Source of the DNA: Microscilla marina ATCC 23134
GTDB lineage: Bacteria; Bacteroidota; Bacteroidia; Cytophagales; Microscillaceae
Direction of reading: 5' to 3'
Length of the DNA stretch: 51,022 bases
NCBI RefSeq assembly: GCF_000169175.1
Contig: NZ_AAWS01000062.1
Coordinates: 1 to 51,022, forward strand
The translations under genes were made by a program, and so were the position numbers. Numbering within the stretch: position 1 is the first letter of the stretch; every line of letters starts with the position of its first letter. Below are positions 43,237 through 51,022 of the stretch, one piece after another. Under the pieces are notes generated by a model, which ran no database searches, was not told the origin of the DNA, and saw nothing but the letters and a program-made list of their open reading frames with translations.

Positions 43237-43701
43237 TGTCAAAAAATCAAATGCGCTACTTAATAATTATTGGTTGAGTCACACTATTCATGTATTTTAG
43301 AGCAAAAATTGTGGTAGTTTGCTCTGTATAGGAACTTTTTAAGTCAATGGTGTGATTTATTCTATATCACCATATTGTTTTTTTGAGAAAGTCTTTGCAA
43401 AAATAATATGGTTTTTTTGTGGTGATTAAGGTTTTTTACTACCTTTCATTTGCTTATTCCAAATTTTGTGAATACGCGGAACTTTTATATTGAAAATAGA
43501 GTAAGGTTTATTATTTGAAAGAAATGAGTATCAATATTTCAGTCTTTTGCATAAAATATGCTACTTAAAATCATTATGGGCAGACAGTCTGGTAATTATT
43601 GTTAATAAAACCACCTGAGGGCAATGTTAGTATGATTACTTTACAACTTGAAACCTATTTTTTACTAAAAATAACTTTCGGATAATCAGTTAGTGTTACA
43701 A
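43237..43701. other. AT-rich intergenic region with a hairpin
   Basis: 465 bp before the SiaB-like gene. A long imperfect inverted repeat lies at 43366-43426: outer ATCACCA / TGGTGAT and inner CCATATT / AATATGG, with T-runs on both sides. No gene, no clear promoter. Confidence 0.5.
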
Positions 43702-44244
43702 ATGTCTGAAAAATTTAACGTTTACGAGTTTTATAGCCAAATCGAGCAAGAAAACATTTTGCTCTCTTACAAGGGACCGGTTACCGATTTTTTGCTCACT
43801 GAATTTAGCAATGATATCCGAACACAGTTAAGAGAAGAGCGTAAAGCAGGTAAAAAGGTGTTTTCTATTTTTATGGAACTCGCCCAAAACGTGCTATATT
43901 ACTCCCGCGAAATGGATGGCTTTGATGGTGGAGATAAAGTAGGTATATTGGCTGTAATAGAGTTAGACACTTGCTATAAAGTAATGACTGGTAATATGAT
44001 TCCTGCCGAGTCGGTACCTCAACTAGTGGCTAAATGTAAAAAAATTAACTCGCTTGATCGTGACGCGTTGCGTGCTTATAAACGTGAACTGCGTGACTCC
44101 CCTCCACATTCAGGTAGCAAGGGTGCAGGCATTGGCTTGGTACAAGTGGCGCTTACTGCAAACAATGTGCTTGATGCCCACATGGAGCAAACCGACAAAG
44201 ACCATTATATGTTTGTGTTAACTGTTACAGTGCCTAAGCAATAA
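43702..44244 (+). CDS. SiaB-like (DUF6272) protein kinase homologue
   Basis: 180 residues from the ATG at 43702 (MSEKFNVYEFYSQIEQENIL). It matches the SiaB/DUF6272 pattern, distantly related to anti-sigma-factor-like GHKL kinases: an N-box-like helix F-M-E-L-A-Q-N-V-L-Y-Y-S, and a G-S-K-G-A-G-I-G-L motif corresponding to the ATP lid. In Pseudomonas, SiaB phosphorylates SiaC in the SiaABCD pathway controlling aggregation and c-di-GMP. No SiaC-like or sensor gene is adjacent here, so the partner is unknown. Confidence 0.8.
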   Translation: MSEKFNVYEFYSQIEQENILLSYKGPVTDFLLTEFSNDIRTQLREERKAGKKVFSIFMELAQNVLYYSREMDGFDGGDKVGILAVIELDTCYKVMTGNMIPAESVPQLVAKCKKINSLDRDALRAYKRELRDSPPHSGSKGAGIGLVQVALTANNVLDAHMEQTDKDHYMFVLTVTVPKQ

Positions 44245-44303
44245 TAGTGATGATCTCAGCAGCCAAACAACTCCCCTTTTTGCTAGACAAATTTTATTAT
44301 AAT

Positions 44304-44663
44304 TTATTCCCCACCTCTATTGGCATTGTTACGCTCTAGCCAGCGAACCTTATCTTTCACTTCTGCCTTATATTCATTTACCAAATCATTGACAAACCAC
44401 TGTATGTATTGTTTTACTTGGTTTTGAGCCGCTTTATTTTGAGTAAGGTTTTGTTGATCTAGCACATCTTCAAACATTTGAGTAAGGTTAATTACCGTTT
44501 TTTTGTATACCTCTTGGTAAAGCACTTCTATGGAGTTTTGGAGTTGGGGGTTACGGTAAATAAAGTCGGCAAATAGTATAATATTTAATTCTTTGCCAAT
44601 CAGGTCACCAATATTTTTCTCATTACTGGCAAGCACCTGTTGCACTATTTCAGGAGCATTCAT
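44304..44663 (-). CDS. helical protein of unknown function
   Basis: 119 residues, not recognised. Predicted all-helical and soluble: EIVQQVLASNEKNIGDLIGKE, LQNSIEVLYQEVYKKTVINL, QNQVKQYIQWFVNDLVNEYK. It is transcribed leftward after the sdh operon but lies beyond that operon's terminator (44704-44727), so it probably has its own promoter within the short gap. It converges with the SiaB-like gene. Confidence 0.65.
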   Translation of the reverse strand: MNAPEIVQQVLASNEKNIGDLIGKELNIILFADFIYRNPQLQNSIEVLYQEVYKKTVINLTQMFEDVLDQQNLTQNKAAQNQVKQYIQWFVNDLVNEYKAEVKDKVRWLERNNANRGGE

Positions 44664-44703
44664 AGGTTCATTGTTTTTGGTAAAACCATCAGATACAAAA
44701 AAA

Positions 44704-44727
44704 GCAGAGAGAAAACCTTCCCTCTGC
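44704..44727 (-). terminator. terminator of the sdh operon
   Basis: Hairpin GCAGAG / CTCTGC (44704-44709, 44722-44727) with partial inner pairing; on the minus strand followed by seven T. It lies 27 bp downstream of the sdhB stop. Confidence 0.75.
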
Positions 44728-44753
44728 AGTATTTTTCAAATGGTGATGCTCAA

Positions 44754-45533
44754 TTATACGTTGTTTGACGTAATTTTAGCCTCAAAGTATTCACGGTTCA
44801 TGCGGGCAATAGAAGATAAAGGAATGTCTTTGGGACACTCTGCCGAGCAAGCACCAGTATTGGTACAAGCACCAAAACCCTCCTCGTCCATTTGAGCTAC
44901 CATACGCTCCACACGCTCTTTACGCTCAGCCTTTCCTTGCGGAAGTAGCGAAAGCTGAGAAACTTTGGCAGAAACAAACAACATAGCTGAAGCATTTTTA
45001 CACGCCGCTACACAAGCACCACAACCAATACAAGCAGCCATATTAAAGGCATCATCAGCAATGGTTTTGGCTACTGGAATTTCATTAGCATCTACAGTTA
45101 CTCCAGTGTTTACTGATACATAACCACCTGCTTGTATAATGCGGTCAAAAGAAGAACGGTTTACTACCAAGTCTTTTACCACAGGGAAAGCCTTGGCTCT
45201 CCAGGGTTCTATATAGATTGTGTCACCATCTTTAAAAGAACGCATATGTAATTGGCAAGCAGTAGTGCCACTTTCTGGCCCGTGAGGTTGTCCATTGATA
45301 TACAAGCTACACATGCCACAAATACCTTCTCGGCAGTCGTGGTCAAAGGCTACCGGGTCGTCTCCCTTTTTCAACAAACCCTCGTTGAGTTCGTCCAACA
45401 TTTCCAAAAATGACATATCAGGCGAAATATCAGTCACCTTATATTCAGTCATTTTGCCATCACCGTTTTGGTAGCTACCATTATTATTTATATCAGGCTT
45501 ATTTTGCCTCCAGATCTGTAATGTAAGATTCAT
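44754..45533 (-). CDS. sdhB: succinate dehydrogenase/fumarate reductase iron-sulfur subunit
   Basis: Carries electrons from the flavoprotein to the membrane subunit of complex II. 259 residues. Plant-type [2Fe-2S] ligands in C-R-E-G-I-C-G-M-C with the later C (S-G-T-T-A-C), then [11 protein letters not shown] for [4Fe-4S] and [12 protein letters not shown] for [3Fe-4S]. This length and the wording fit the Bacteroidota-type (SdhB/FrdB of the SdhC-b558 kind) enzyme. Last gene of the operon, 96 bp after sdhA. Confidence 0.95.
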   Translation of the reverse strand: MNLTLQIWRQNKPDINNNGSYQNGDGKMTEYKVTDISPDMSFLEMLDELNEGLLKKGDDPVAFDHDCREGICGMCSLYINGQPHGPESGTTACQLHMRSFKDGDTIYIEPWRAKAFPVVKDLVVNRSSFDRIIQAGGYVSVNTGVTVDANEIPVAKTIADDAFNMAACIGCGACVAACKNASAMLFVSAKVSQLSLLPQGKAERKERVERMVAQMDEEGFGACTNTGACSAECPKDIPLSSIARMNREYFEAKITSNNV

Positions 45534-45629
45534 TTTCAGTATGATTTTAATATTTGTAAGTAGTGAGTTTGAGCCAACCCCATGTTTCTCCCCTTCATCC
45601 CTGTTAGCTCTCCATTGATACCCTGGCTA

Positions 45630-47567
45630 TTATTTATAGCTACGTTGGGTCAATTTCACATTTTCGAATTCAAGCTCTTCTTTATGCAGCTCAGCTTGCT
45701 TATTTTCGCCTGTATATTCCCAGGCTGCTACATAAGAAAACTCATCATCTTTACGTTTGGCTTCCCCCTCGTCTGTTTGAGATTCTTCACGGAAGTGTCC
45801 TCCACAAGACTCAGAACGATTCAAGGCATCGTCTACCATCAACTCGCCCAGTTCCATAAAATCGGCCACTCTCATCACCTTTTCAAGGGTTTGGTTAAAC
45901 TCTTTGTCGCCACCACTTACCTTTACATTTTTATGAAAATTAGCCCTCAGTTCCTGAATCATTTTTTTTGCTTTGGTCAAGCCTTCCGTATTACGTGCCA
46001 TACCGCAGTATTCCCACATAATTTTACCAAGTTCTTTGTGGAACTCATCTACAGTCTTAGTACCCTCAGATTTGCCTATAAATTTAGCAATTCGATCTTT
46101 TACATCTTGTTCAGCCTTTTTAAACTCAGGGTGGTCAGTAGCTACTTTGTCGTAGGGCATACGCGCCAGGTAATCTCCAATAGTGTAAGGAATTACGAAG
46201 TAACCATCGGCAAGCCCTTGCATAAGCGCACTTGCTCCCAATCGGTTGGCACCGTGGTCAGAAAAGTTAGCCTCACCTAATGCATAACAACCAGGTACAG
46301 TAGTCATTAGGTTGTAGTCTACCCACAAACCACCCATTGTATAGTGCACCGCAGGATAAATCTTCATGGGTACTTCATAAGGGTTTTCGTCAGTAATTTT
46401 ATGGTACATTTGAAACAAGTTACCATACTTAGCCGAAATCAAGTCCTTACCATCACGCTTGATGGCATCGCGGAAGTCTAAGAATACCGCTTGCCCTTCT
46501 TTATTCACTCCTCTACCGTCATCGCAAGCCATTTTTGCATTACGCGACGCCACATCACGAGGTACCAGGTTACCAAATGCAGGGTATTTAGTTTCTAAGT
46601 AATAATCGCGATCGGCTTCCTTTATATCATTGGCTTTCAATTGACCACTGCGTACCTTCTCAGCAAGCTCTTTGGTCTTAGGTACCCACACACGTCCATC
46701 ATTACGCAATGATTCTGACATTAGCGTAAGCTTAGATTGGTGCCCACCTGATACAGGAATACAAGTAGGGTGAATTTGTGTATAACAAGGGTTGGCAAAT
46801 AAAGCACCTTTACGGTGGGCTCTCCAGGCAGCAGTAGCATTAGACCCCATTGCATTGGTAGACAAGAAGAATACGTTGCCATACCCACCCGTACATAACA
46901 ACACCGCATGTGCCGAGTGTGACTCTATCTCTCCGTTAATGAGGTTACGAACTACAATACCACGGGCTTTGCCATCTACCATTACCAAGTCAAGCATCTC
47001 GCTGCGGGTATACATCTTTACCTTACCCGAATCTATCTGGCGGCTCAAGGCACTATAGGCTCCTAGCAGCAATTGTTGGCCTGTTTGACCACGGGCGTAG
47101 AAAGTACGTGATACTTGGGCGCCACCAAAAGAGCGGTTGTCAAGCAAACCCCCGTATTCGCGGGCAAAAGGAACTCCTTGTGCCACACATTGATCTATAA
47201 TATTTACACTTACTTCGGCAAGGCGGTGTACATTGGCTTCACGAGAGCGGTAATCCCCTCCTTTAACAGTGTCATAAAACAAACGGAAAACACTGTCGCC
47301 ATCGTTTTGGTAGTTTTTTGCTGCATTGATGCCTCCCTGTGCTGCAATACTGTGGGCACGGCGAGGGCTATCCTGAAAACAAAAAGCCTTTACATTGTAG
47401 CCAAGTTCAGCCAATGAAGCAGCAGCTGCACCTCCTGCCAAACCTGTACCTACCACAATTACGTCATACTTACGTTTGTTGGCTGGGTTTACTAATTTTA
47501 TATCAAATTTATGTTTATTCCATTTTTCAGCCAATGGCCCTTCAGGAATTTTAGAATCCAACTGCAT
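45630..47567 (-). CDS. sdhA: succinate dehydrogenase/fumarate reductase flavoprotein
   Basis: Oxidises succinate to fumarate in the TCA cycle (or the reverse). 645 residues. FAD-binding [10 protein letters not shown] (about 37-46) and [10 protein letters not shown] with the flavin-linking histidine region ([10 protein letters not shown]), R-S-H-y-like substrate-site segments, [10 protein letters not shown] (active-site H-Y-T-M-G-G) and A-N-R-L-G-A-S-A-L. Middle gene of the sdhC-sdhA-sdhB operon, 31 bp after sdhC. Confidence 0.96.
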   Translation of the reverse strand: MQLDSKIPEGPLAEKWNKHKFDIKLVNPANKRKYDVIVVGTGLAGGAAAASLAELGYNVKAFCFQDSPRRAHSIAAQGGINAAKNYQNDGDSVFRLFYDTVKGGDYRSREANVHRLAEVSVNIIDQCVAQGVPFAREYGGLLDNRSFGGAQVSRTFYARGQTGQQLLLGAYSALSRQIDSGKVKMYTRSEMLDLVMVDGKARGIVVRNLINGEIESHSAHAVLLCTGGYGNVFFLSTNAMGSNATAAWRAHRKGALFANPCYTQIHPTCIPVSGGHQSKLTLMSESLRNDGRVWVPKTKELAEKVRSGQLKANDIKEADRDYYLETKYPAFGNLVPRDVASRNAKMACDDGRGVNKEGQAVFLDFRDAIKRDGKDLISAKYGNLFQMYHKITDENPYEVPMKIYPAVHYTMGGLWVDYNLMTTVPGCYALGEANFSDHGANRLGASALMQGLADGYFVIPYTIGDYLARMPYDKVATDHPEFKKAEQDVKDRIAKFIGKSEGTKTVDEFHKELGKIMWEYCGMARNTEGLTKAKKMIQELRANFHKNVKVSGGDKEFNQTLEKVMRVADFMELGELMVDDALNRSESCGGHFREESQTDEGEAKRKDDEFSYVAAWEYTGENKQAELHKEELEFENVKLTQRSYK

Positions 47568-47598
47568 AATTTTTTAAGGTTTTAATGTTCAAAGTGAT

Positions 47599-48339
47599 TT
47601 ACAATTGTTTGACGAACATAATAATAGGTATGAGTGCGTAACCTAATGGAACCAGCAAAGCAAATGCATAGCCTATTGTTTTTATAAGAGGAGTATACTT
47701 TACATGATTAAGCCCAAAAGTTTGGAATGCACTCTGGAACCCGTGCGATAGGTGAAATGCCAGCGCGATCATTGATACCACATACAAAACCACCATTATT
47801 ATGTCAGAAAAAGCAGCTTCTACCAGTGCATATAAGTGTAGTTCACCATTATTACCAAACTTTTGAACCAAAACTCCTTCTTCTACTAGCCCGTAGTGAG
47901 TTAATTTCATTTTACCCCAAAAATATACCAGGTGTACAATCAGAAAAATTAGAATGATAGAACCCAAAGCCATCATTTTTCTTGACCTCCAGTTACTGTT
48001 GGCAGCAGGTTTACTGTACGCATATTTTCTTGGACGTGCCTGCATGTTCATTCTGGTAAGAATGATACTGTAGACAATGTGCAGGATAATAAAAGTAAAG
48101 TTAAGTATAGAAACCGTTTGGATAAGCGGGTTACTTCCCATAAAATGGGCATAAGCATTGAATGCTGTTCCTCCGTCGTTTTTAAGCAACTGAAGGTTGC
48201 CTATCAAGTGTATAATCAGGAACAAGCACAGGAATATGCCAGTAAGCGCCATCAGAACTTTTCGTCCAATGGTGCTGGTCATCATGTCGACGAACCAGCC
48301 CTTTTTGTCCTTGGCCATTTTTTGTGTCGTTGAACTCAT
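47599..48339 (-). CDS. sdhC: succinate dehydrogenase cytochrome b subunit
   Basis: Five-helix diheme-type cytochrome b558 membrane anchor of complex II; it passes electrons to menaquinone. 246 residues. Helices near 27-48, 75-97, 121-140, 170-195 and 215-240. Histidines in L-I-I-H-L, F-I-I-L-H, L-I-V-H-L-V-Y and F-H-L-S-H-G-F are candidate heme ligands. The presence of a single large membrane subunit (no SdhD) matches the Bacteroidota/Bacillus type. First gene of the operon; start could also be the ATG at 48318. Confidence 0.93.
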   Translation of the reverse strand: MSSTTQKMAKDKKGWFVDMMTSTIGRKVLMALTGIFLCLFLIIHLIGNLQLLKNDGGTAFNAYAHFMGSNPLIQTVSILNFTFIILHIVYSIILTRMNMQARPRKYAYSKPAANSNWRSRKMMALGSIILIFLIVHLVYFWGKMKLTHYGLVEEGVLVQKFGNNGELHLYALVEAAFSDIIMVVLYVVSMIALAFHLSHGFQSAFQTFGLNHVKYTPLIKTIGYAFALLVPLGYALIPIIMFVKQL

Positions 48340-48397
48340 AATAAATCTATATTTTCTTGATTTTTAGTTACATAATATGCGACAATCTTAGATTGTT

Positions 48398-48429
48398 CAA
48401 AAATATACGTGAACAAACTACCAAACAAA
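48398..48429 (-). promoter_or_regulatory. candidate promoter of the sdh operon
   Basis: On the minus strand TTTG (48426-48429), 20-bp spacer, TATTTTTG (48398-48405), fitting the Bacteroidota TTTG-N19/20-TAnnTTTG promoter. It lies 58 bp upstream of the sdhC ATG. Confidence 0.55.
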
Positions 48430-48714
48430 AAAAAGCTTTATTTTGATTCATTCTAAACTACTCTTCAAGCCTCTATTAATGGCAAAGCTTCATTTAATTA
48501 GTGCTTTTGATATTACAAAAAAAATGTAGAGTGATTTTGTTTGAGACTTGTACATATTATTTGCAAATTATGGGATTTAACAATAATTGTAGGTATAGCA
48601 AATGAAGAAGCATCAGCGCTGTGAGATAGTTTTGTTTGATCGTTCGGTAGGCTTACATAGGCTATTATAATCATTTTATGAGTTTTAGCACTATATGTTA
48701 AATCAAATAAAAGT

Positions 48715-48756
48715 AAACCTCCTTAGAGTGGTTGCAATACTACCTTAAGAAGGTTT
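48715..48756 (-). terminator. terminator of the lipoprotein/GNAT pair
   Basis: Arms 48715-48725 and 48745-48756 pair with one mismatch, 19-nt loop; on the minus strand a T-rich stretch follows. Just after the GNAT stop at 48773. Confidence 0.65.
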
Positions 48757-48772
48757 TTGTATTTAGCAAAGG

Positions 48773-49180
48773 TTAGTGGTCTCCCCCTTGATAAATCCAC
48801 ATAGATTGGGTTTCGCCAGCTTGCTCAAAACCACATTTCTTATAAAAATCTACTGTAGCCCCATCAGAAACCAAAATTTGTTGATGCAAGTGTGCATATT
48901 TGTGGTGCATAATTTCCATGATTTTTTTACCTATTTGTTGTCTTTGATAGTCAGGGTGCACCAACAAATGAGGGTAATATACCACCAAATGCCCATCAGA
49001 AAGCGCATTGCCAATGCCTACCAGTACACCCTTGTGCCGGGCAGTGACCAAATTGTGAGAGTTGAGCAGTGCTTGAAATAGTTCATGAGGCTTATTTGCT
49101 GATGACCACTCGTTGAGTTGATAAAGGTTGATGACCTCTGCTTGGCAAATATTCTTGTTGTCACTATATACTATATGCAT
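48773..49180 (-). CDS. GNAT acetyltransferase
   Basis: 135 residues; short GNAT. Central strand G-V-L-V-G-I-G-N-A-L-S-D-G, then Y-Y-P-H-L-L-V-H-P-D-Y-Q-R-Q-Q-I-G-K-K-I-M, the acetyl-CoA binding Q/R-x-x-G-x-G/K motif, and S-D-G-A-T-V-D-F-Y-K-K-C-G-F at the end (the usual A-x-x-F-Y-x-x-x-G-F pattern). Substrate unknown. Its ATG shares one base with the preceding stop (TAATG), so its translation is coupled to the lipoprotein upstream. Confidence 0.9.
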   Translation of the reverse strand: MHIVYSDNKNICQAEVINLYQLNEWSSANKPHELFQALLNSHNLVTARHKGVLVGIGNALSDGHLVVYYPHLLVHPDYQRQQIGKKIMEIMHHKYAHLHQQILVSDGATVDFYKKCGFEQAGETQSMWIYQGGDH

Positions 49181-49761
49181 TATTTTATTTTAAAAGAGTT
49201 CATCATGAGGTTAACTTCCGGTTCGTGCGCTTTAAAATCATCGTGACCAGCCATATATACCACTACAAAAGCCTCTTTTCCATTGACCCAAGCGCGTTGT
49301 CTCCATTTCATTTGCTGATCTTTATAGTCTCCTACATACTCCACTTCAAAATAGGTGGGCTTCATTTCTTCCTCCACAATTTTGGCGGTAGGTTGTTCTT
49401 TTTTGAGTTGCTCTTTTACGATACTGGCAAAACTTTCAAGGGTAAAGGGTTGGGTGTCGGCACGTCGAATAAATATACTGAGCGTTTCACGAAAACGGTC
49501 TTGAGCAGAAGTTGTCTCAATCACTAAATTTGCTAATTCTCCTGCTTTGTTGGTATTGTTACTCTTTTTCCAGTTTTTAGGATATTTTAGTGAAAACTTT
49601 TCGTGATCGAGTAAGTTGTTTTCTGCTTTTGCTGGTGGTGTATCATTATCGTTTTTATTGACTGTAGTGGTAGATGTATCACTGGTATTACTCGATTGTG
49701 TAGTGGTTTCTCCACAAGCCCAAAGTAGGCAAATGATTAAAATATAACTCAATTGTTTCAT
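49180..49761 (-). CDS. lipoprotein with PsbP/DcrB-like domain
   Basis: 193 residues from the ATG at 49761 (MKQLSYILIICLLWACGE); eight residues upstream in the same frame are not needed. Lipobox L-W-A-C with C16; a serine/threonine/asparagine-rich linker (about 20-50) follows, then a folded part opening F-S-L-K-Y-P-K-N-W-K-K (the PsbP/DcrB-like strand) and closing V-N-L-M-M-N-S-F-K-I. Predicted to be anchored to the inner or outer membrane. Function unknown. First gene of a two-gene unit with a GNAT gene. Confidence 0.8.
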   Translation of the reverse strand: MKQLSYILIICLLWACGETTTQSSNTSDTSTTTVNKNDNDTPPAKAENNLLDHEKFSLKYPKNWKKSNNTNKAGELANLVIETTSAQDRFRETLSIFIRRADTQPFTLESFASIVKEQLKKEQPTAKIVEEEMKPTYFEVEYVGDYKDQQMKWRQRAWVNGKEAFVVVYMAGHDDFKAHEPEVNLMMNSFKIK

Positions 49762-49833
49762 AGTAGATAAGGGGTTAGAGTACAAAAACTGGGGTCAATA
49801 TAGAGTTTTTTTAGGCTCACTAGAGATTCGACT

Positions 49834-49864
49834 TTTAATTTTCATAATAAATCGTTTAACTTTG
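49834..49864 (+). promoter_or_regulatory. candidate promoter of hemE with very short leader
   Basis: TAACTTTG at 49857-49864 fits the -7 element; TTTT at 49833-49836 sits 20 bp upstream. The hemE ATG is only 5 bp after it, so the transcript would have almost no 5' leader, a layout common in this phylum but not proven here. Confidence 0.4.
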
Positions 49865-49868
49865 CCGC

Positions 49869-50909
49869 ATGCAACAGTTCAAAAATGACCTTATCTTACG
49901 TACCCTTCGTGGTGAAGTTACCGAAAGAAAGCCTGTATGGCTCATGCGTCAGGCAGGGCGTATTTTGCCCGAATACCGCGCTATCAGATCAAAGTTATCT
50001 GGTTTCATTGAGTTGGTCACCACCCCTGAACTTGCTGCTGAAGTAACCATTCAGCCTGTAGATATTTTGGGCGTAGATGCTGCCATTATCTTTTCAGACA
50101 TATTGGTGATTCCTGAAGCTATGGGATTGCCCTATGAAATGATAGAGAAAAAAGGACCGTTTTTTCCTAAGACTATCCAAAGTGAAGCTGATGCAAAAAA
50201 AATTAAAGTAGCTGATCCTGAGTCTGATTTAGGATATGTACTTGAAGCCATTCGTATTACCAAAAAAAACCTTGATGGTAGAGTTCCTCTCATAGGTTTT
50301 GCGGGAGCTCCCTGGACAATCTTTGCTTATATGGTTGAGGGGAGTGGTTCTAAAACTTTCTCTAAAGCCAAAGCAATGCTTTATCGTACCCCTGAGTTGG
50401 CACATAGCATTTTGCAAAAGATTACAGATAGTACCATCTTGTACCTCAAAGCACAAATCAAGGCAGGAGTCAATTTAGTCCAACTGTTTGATTCTTGGGC
50501 TGGTTTGCTTTCACCTGAAACTTACCAAGCATTTGCCATGCCTTATCTCAAACAAATTGCTGATGCCATTACCGAAGTGCCCTTGATTATGTTTGCCAAA
50601 GGTGCTTTCTTTGCCCGTGAATATTTTAAAGATTTGGATTGTGCTGCAGTAGGCTTAGATTGGACAATGGACATTCAGGAATCGCGGCGTTTGGTAGGAA
50701 CTAATAAAGTATTACAAGGTAATCTGGATCCTTGTTTGTTGTACGCCAACAATGAGGTAATTATAAAGGAGACCCAAGAAATGCTTCATAAATTTGGTGA
50801 TAAACACATTGTAAATCTAGGGCATGGGGTTTACCCTGACACTAACCCTGAGAAGGTAAAGCGTTTTATAGAAACGGTGAAGTCTTTTGAGTTATCCACA
50901 AAAGAGTAG
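49869..50909 (+). CDS. hemE: uroporphyrinogen decarboxylase
   Basis: Converts uroporphyrinogen III to coproporphyrinogen III in heme synthesis; cytosolic homodimer. 346 residues, standard length. [10 protein letters not shown] (about 22-31) holds the conserved substrate-binding arginine; further signatures are [35 protein letters not shown] and N-L-G-H-G-V. The last codons (E-L-S-T-K-E) contain the first of three DnaA boxes, so coding sequence and probable origin overlap. Confidence 0.96.
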   Translation: MQQFKNDLILRTLRGEVTERKPVWLMRQAGRILPEYRAIRSKLSGFIELVTTPELAAEVTIQPVDILGVDAAIIFSDILVIPEAMGLPYEMIEKKGPFFPKTIQSEADAKKIKVADPESDLGYVLEAIRITKKNLDGRVPLIGFAGAPWTIFAYMVEGSGSKTFSKAKAMLYRTPELAHSILQKITDSTILYLKAQIKAGVNLVQLFDSWAGLLSPETYQAFAMPYLKQIADAITEVPLIMFAKGAFFAREYFKDLDCAAVGLDWTMDIQESRRLVGTNKVLQGNLDPCLLYANNEVIIKETQEMLHKFGDKHIVNLGHGVYPDTNPEKVKRFIETVKSFELSTKE

Positions 50910-50951
50910 AGTTATCCACATAAGCTAGAAGTTATCCACAAATTATACACG
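50892..50951 (+). other. DnaA box cluster, candidate replication origin
   Basis: Three perfect TTATCCACA boxes at 50892-50900, 50912-50920 and 50932-50940, same strand, exactly 20 bp apart, then TTATACACG (one mismatch) at 50943-50951. The first lies inside hemE. An AT-rich unwinding region is not visible before the window ends at 51022. Confidence 0.7.
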
Positions 50952-51022
50952 TGTTGGCACATACCCACCTTATGATGCTCTTTGCCTGCTGAATTGTCAA
51001 AGCGTATGTAAGATTATTGAGG

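Larger units (their letters stand above)
48340..48772. other. 433-bp intergenic region
   Basis: Contains the candidate promoter of the sdh operon (48398-48429) and the terminator of the gene pair to the right (48715-48756). The stretch 48430-48710 is AT-rich with no gene or clear structure. Confidence 0.5.

Noticed and set aside
45582-46280. 232-codon plus-strand frame opposite sdhA
   Set aside because: Shadow frame in antisense to a strongly conserved enzyme; no domain signal.
1-51022. CRISPR array, tRNA or rRNA genes, insertion sequences
   Set aside because: No evenly spaced direct repeats, cloverleaf-type sequences, rRNA signatures or transposase genes were found on reading both strands; a covariance search would be needed to be certain about small RNAs.

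Overview
The window looks like chromosome from a Gram-negative bacterium of the Bacteroidota, most likely a marine Cytophagales-type organism (Microscilla/Flammeovirga-like; this placement is inferred from gene content and was not searched). The evidence: low-to-medium GC; lipid A synthesis (LpxB); a one-gene cytochrome b subunit in an sdhC-sdhA-sdhB operon; DUF4199, DUF4097 and WG-repeat proteins; an OmpA protein with thrombospondin-3 repeats; a LytTR regulator; almost no Shine-Dalgarno sequences; and several TAnnTTTG-type -7 promoter elements. No rRNA, tRNA, CRISPR array, transposase or integrase was seen.

Layout. 1-5450: a tandem pair of Uma2 genes, thymidine kinase, a tandem pair of exported DUF4097-like proteins, a small STAS-like protein, a palindromic repeat region and an acetyltransferase. 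5670-16475: deoxynucleoside kinase, small membrane or exported proteins, an HD-domain protein, a TauE/SafE exporter, lpxB, plsC overlapping gatC, a 1018-residue membrane/TPR protein and a rhomboid protease. 16915-24895: OmpA/TSP3 protein, a lone GvpN-like ATPase, an HD domain fused to a CoaD-like adenylyltransferase, an orphan DNA methyltransferase and tandem WG-repeat proteins.

24950-28130 is the most notable accessory locus: a perfect palindromic operator, an Xre-type regulator, a SMEK-domain protein, an 80-residue middle component and a DUF2326-type SMC/RecN-like ABC ATPase. The genes are translationally coupled or nearly so. The layout matches the ABC three-component (ABC-3C) class of predicted conflict/antiphage systems.

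28160-44660: acetyltransferase, lipoprotein, MscS channel, a SET-domain fusion protein, a FlgO-TPR-LytTR regulator, small proteins, a Fic AMP-transferase, an ABC ATPase with its permease/M1-peptidase fusion partner, DUF4199, a SiaB-like kinase and a small helical protein. 44700-50909: the sdh operon with its own terminator and promoter candidate, a two-gene lipoprotein/acetyltransferase unit, and hemE. Directly at the hemE 3' end lie three perfect DnaA boxes repeated every 20 bp in the same orientation, so the chromosomal origin may begin at the right edge of the window.

Recurring themes are tandem paralogues (Uma2, DUF4097, WG-repeat), unusual domain fusions (HD-PPAT, kinase-like-SET, permease-peptidase, FlgO-TPR-LytTR) and non-coding palindromic elements of about 110-130 bp.
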